From: an uncultured Clostridium sp.
GTDB lineage: Bacteria > Bacillota > Clostridia > Clostridiales > Clostridiaceae
NCBI GenBank assembly: GCA_900543325.1
Contig: UQQU01000011.1
Coordinates: forward strand, 1-52,971
DNA length: 52,971 nt
Direction of reading: 5' to 3'
Positions 51,471-52,971 of this stretch are shown in pieces; within the stretch, counting starts at the first letter, position 1, and the number at the start of each line of letters is the position of its first letter. Made by a program: the position numbers and the translations under genes. The notes under the pieces are model-generated. The model saw only the letters and a program-made list of their open reading frames with translations, had not been told where the DNA came from and ran no database searches.

Positions 51471-52670
51471 TTAATACATAACCTTAATAGAATATTTTTC
51501 TTTCTCAAATGAATTAATAATTTTCTCAATATGCTCATGTCCATTGGTTTCTACAGTAACTTCTAATAATACATTATGAATTCTATTAATAGCTTTAAAT
51601 TGATTATGTTCTAATTTTACTACATTTGCATTTTCCTTTGCTAAAACTTCAGATATTTTTAATAGTTCACCAGGTACATTTTTAAGCTCTACAGAAAAAC
51701 AGAATAGTCTACCTTTTGAAACAAGTCCATTATTTATTAATGTTGATATTGTTAGCATATCAATATTTCCACCACTTAATATACAACATACTTTTTTATT
51801 TTTTGCTTTTAATTTTTTTAATGCAGCTAAAGTTACAACACCAGAAGCTTCAGCTACTAATTTATGTTTTTCAACTAATAAAAGGAATGAATTTACAATA
51901 TCACTTTCTGAAACTGTTATAATTTCATCTACATATTCTCTAACAATCTCAAAAGTATTGCTACCAGGTGTTTTTACTGAAATACCATCAGCAATAGTAT
52001 TAACACTATCTAATGTACAAATTTTATCTTTTTGTATACTTAGAGCCATTGAAGGTGCTCCTTCAGCTTGTACACCAACTATTTTTATATTTGGATTTAA
52101 TGCTTTAGCAGCAAGGCTTATACCTGATATTAAACCACCTCCACCTATTGGAACAAGTATATAATCTAAATCATTAATTTCTTCAAATATTTCTAATGCA
52201 ATTGTACCTTGTCCATAAATTATATCCATATCATTAAAAGGATGTATAAAAACTTTTCCTTCCTCTTCTTCAATAGTTTTTGCTTTAATAAAAGCATCAT
52301 CATAACACTTTCCATGAAGCACTATATTACCACCATAATTTTTAGTTGATTCAACTTTCAAGTATGGGGTAGTTTCAGGCATTACTATGCTAGATTTTAC
52401 TCCCATTAATGATGCTGCATAAGCGACTCCTTGAGCATGATTTCCTGCAGATGAACAAATGACCCCTTTAGCTTTTTCCTCTTCAGTTAAAGATATAATT
52501 TTATTTAAAGCACCTCTAATTTTATATGCCCCTGTTAATTGAAGGTTCTCACACTTCATATATACATCATTATTGCTAGTTTTACTAAATACATTGCTAT
52601 ATAATAATGGTGTTTTAGTAACTACATCCTTTATATTTTCTCTTGCTTCTTTAATTTTTTCTAAATACAT
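51471..52670 (-). CDS. ilvA: threonine dehydratase with ACT domain
   Basis: A 399-residue PLP enzyme that turns threonine into 2-oxobutyrate and ammonia. PLP binds K50 in LTGAYKIRGALN; SSAGNHAQGVAYAA and the glycine loop PIGGGGLISG are typical. A single ACT domain (about 325-399) follows, as in the roughly 400-residue clostridial/TdcB-like form. It could serve isoleucine synthesis or threonine breakdown; no ilv genes are near, so the symbol is tentative (tdcB is the alternative). AGGGAGGCTAT precedes the ATG on the - strand. Confidence 0.92.
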   Translation of the reverse strand: MYLEKIKEARENIKDVVTKTPLLYSNVFSKTSNNDVYMKCENLQLTGAYKIRGALNKIISLTEEEKAKGVICSSAGNHAQGVAYAASLMGVKSSIVMPETTPYLKVESTKNYGGNIVLHGKCYDDAFIKAKTIEEEEGKVFIHPFNDMDIIYGQGTIALEIFEEINDLDYILVPIGGGGLISGISLAAKALNPNIKIVGVQAEGAPSMALSIQKDKICTLDSVNTIADGISVKTPGSNTFEIVREYVDEIITVSESDIVNSFLLLVEKHKLVAEASGVVTLAALKKLKAKNKKVCCILSGGNIDMLTISTLINNGLVSKGRLFCFSVELKNVPGELLKISEVLAKENANVVKLEHNQFKAINRIHNVLLEVTVETNGHEHIEKIINSFEKEKYSIKVMY

Positions 52671-52680
52671 AATATAGCCT

Positions 52681-52922
52681 CCCTTTTCATATGTAACATT
52701 AAGTAATTTTTCTAATATATATATATTATCACATAAATATACAATTATCGAATTTAATTTAACAATTTATACATTATATACAAAATAAGTAACTATTATG
52801 TATTTATAAATATTAATTAAAATTATTTTATTTGGCTTTGTTTTAATAAACTGTTGAAATTTGATTAACCTCTATAAATATGGTTATAATATATAATATA
52901 ACTACTATTTAGGAGGTTTTTT
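52681..52922. other. divergent intergenic region
   Basis: About 240 bases between the threonine dehydratase gene and the last gene. A rightward promoter TTGATT with an 18-bp spacer and TATAAT lies near 52863-52892. No operator, riboswitch or gene was recognised. Confidence 0.4.
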
Positions 52923-52971
52923 ATGCCAAGAGTTAATAATGTTATTCAGCAAGTTTCACAATTAAATACAT
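52923..52971 (+). CDS. 5' end of an unknown gene
   Basis: ATG at 52923 follows TTAGGAGGTTTTTT. The first 16 codons read MPRVNNVIQQVSQLNT and run off the window. Too short to name. Confidence 0.6.
   Translation, partial: MPRVNNVIQQVSQLNT

Overview
The window is 53 kb of very AT-rich DNA with strong AGGAGG-type ribosome binding sites, many U-tract terminators, a type II fatty-acid cluster that uses FabK, a Trp T-box, CarD, an acyl-lipid-independent isopentenyl isomerase and an intracellular pullulanase. This fits the core chromosome of a Clostridium sensu stricto species; the species cannot be named from the sequence alone. No rRNA, tRNA, CRISPR array, intact insertion sequence or prophage was seen. 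Most genes lie on the + strand.

Layout. 1-1.1 kb: tail of an unknown gene, then a cysteine-cluster gene broken by a frameshift at a T run, then a decayed copy of the carD leader. 1.1-3.9 kb: divergent marR/MATE efflux pair with overlapping promoters, and a Bax-inhibitor-like membrane protein. 4.1-5.4 kb: greA paralogue (- strand) and carD, whose leader carries a long hairpin followed directly by a U tract. 5.4-16.1 kb: an FMN oxidoreductase (- strand) and the complete fabH-acpP-fabK-fabD-fabG-fabF-accB-fabZ-accC-accD-accA operon, with three TTTGAT/ATCAAA palindromes (FabT-like operators) between them. 16.3-21 kb: monofunctional glycosyltransferase 51, a GH13 amylase, and htpG behind a perfect CIRCE element. 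21-31 kb: small unknown proteins, radical SAM activase-like protein, long coiled-coil ZapA, U32 protein-mutS2 operon, DUF523 protein and a repeat protein. 31-35 kb: three-gene polar amino-acid ABC transporter, DUF1292 protein, EamA transporter. 35-41 kb: SNF2 helicase, TPR protein, small tail-anchored protein, idi, and trpP behind a Trp T-box. 41-53 kb: type I pullulanase, DUF523-DUF1722 protein, TerC, DUF6414-like protein, LD-carboxypeptidase, membrane-anchored esterase, pyrE, threonine dehydratase and the first codons of another gene.

How the parts work together. The fab/acc operon encodes every step from acetyl-CoA carboxylation to saturated acyl-ACP elongation (no fabI; FabK is the enoyl reductase). 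The palindromes next to the operon promoter and next to the divergent FMN oxidoreductase promoter suggest joint control by a MarR-type lipid regulator that is not encoded in the window. Several regulatory devices act at RNA or DNA level: CarD leader attenuator, accB-fabZ intergenic hairpin, Trp T-box, CIRCE on htpG, a palindrome on the DUF523 promoter, and a LexA-like box before the DUF1292 gene.

No wholly new multi-gene system is evident. The best leads are the duplicated carD leader/attenuator, the lipid-regulator operators with a start-codon-bearing but empty leader, and structured intergenic segments upstream of terC and after the LD-carboxypeptidase gene.
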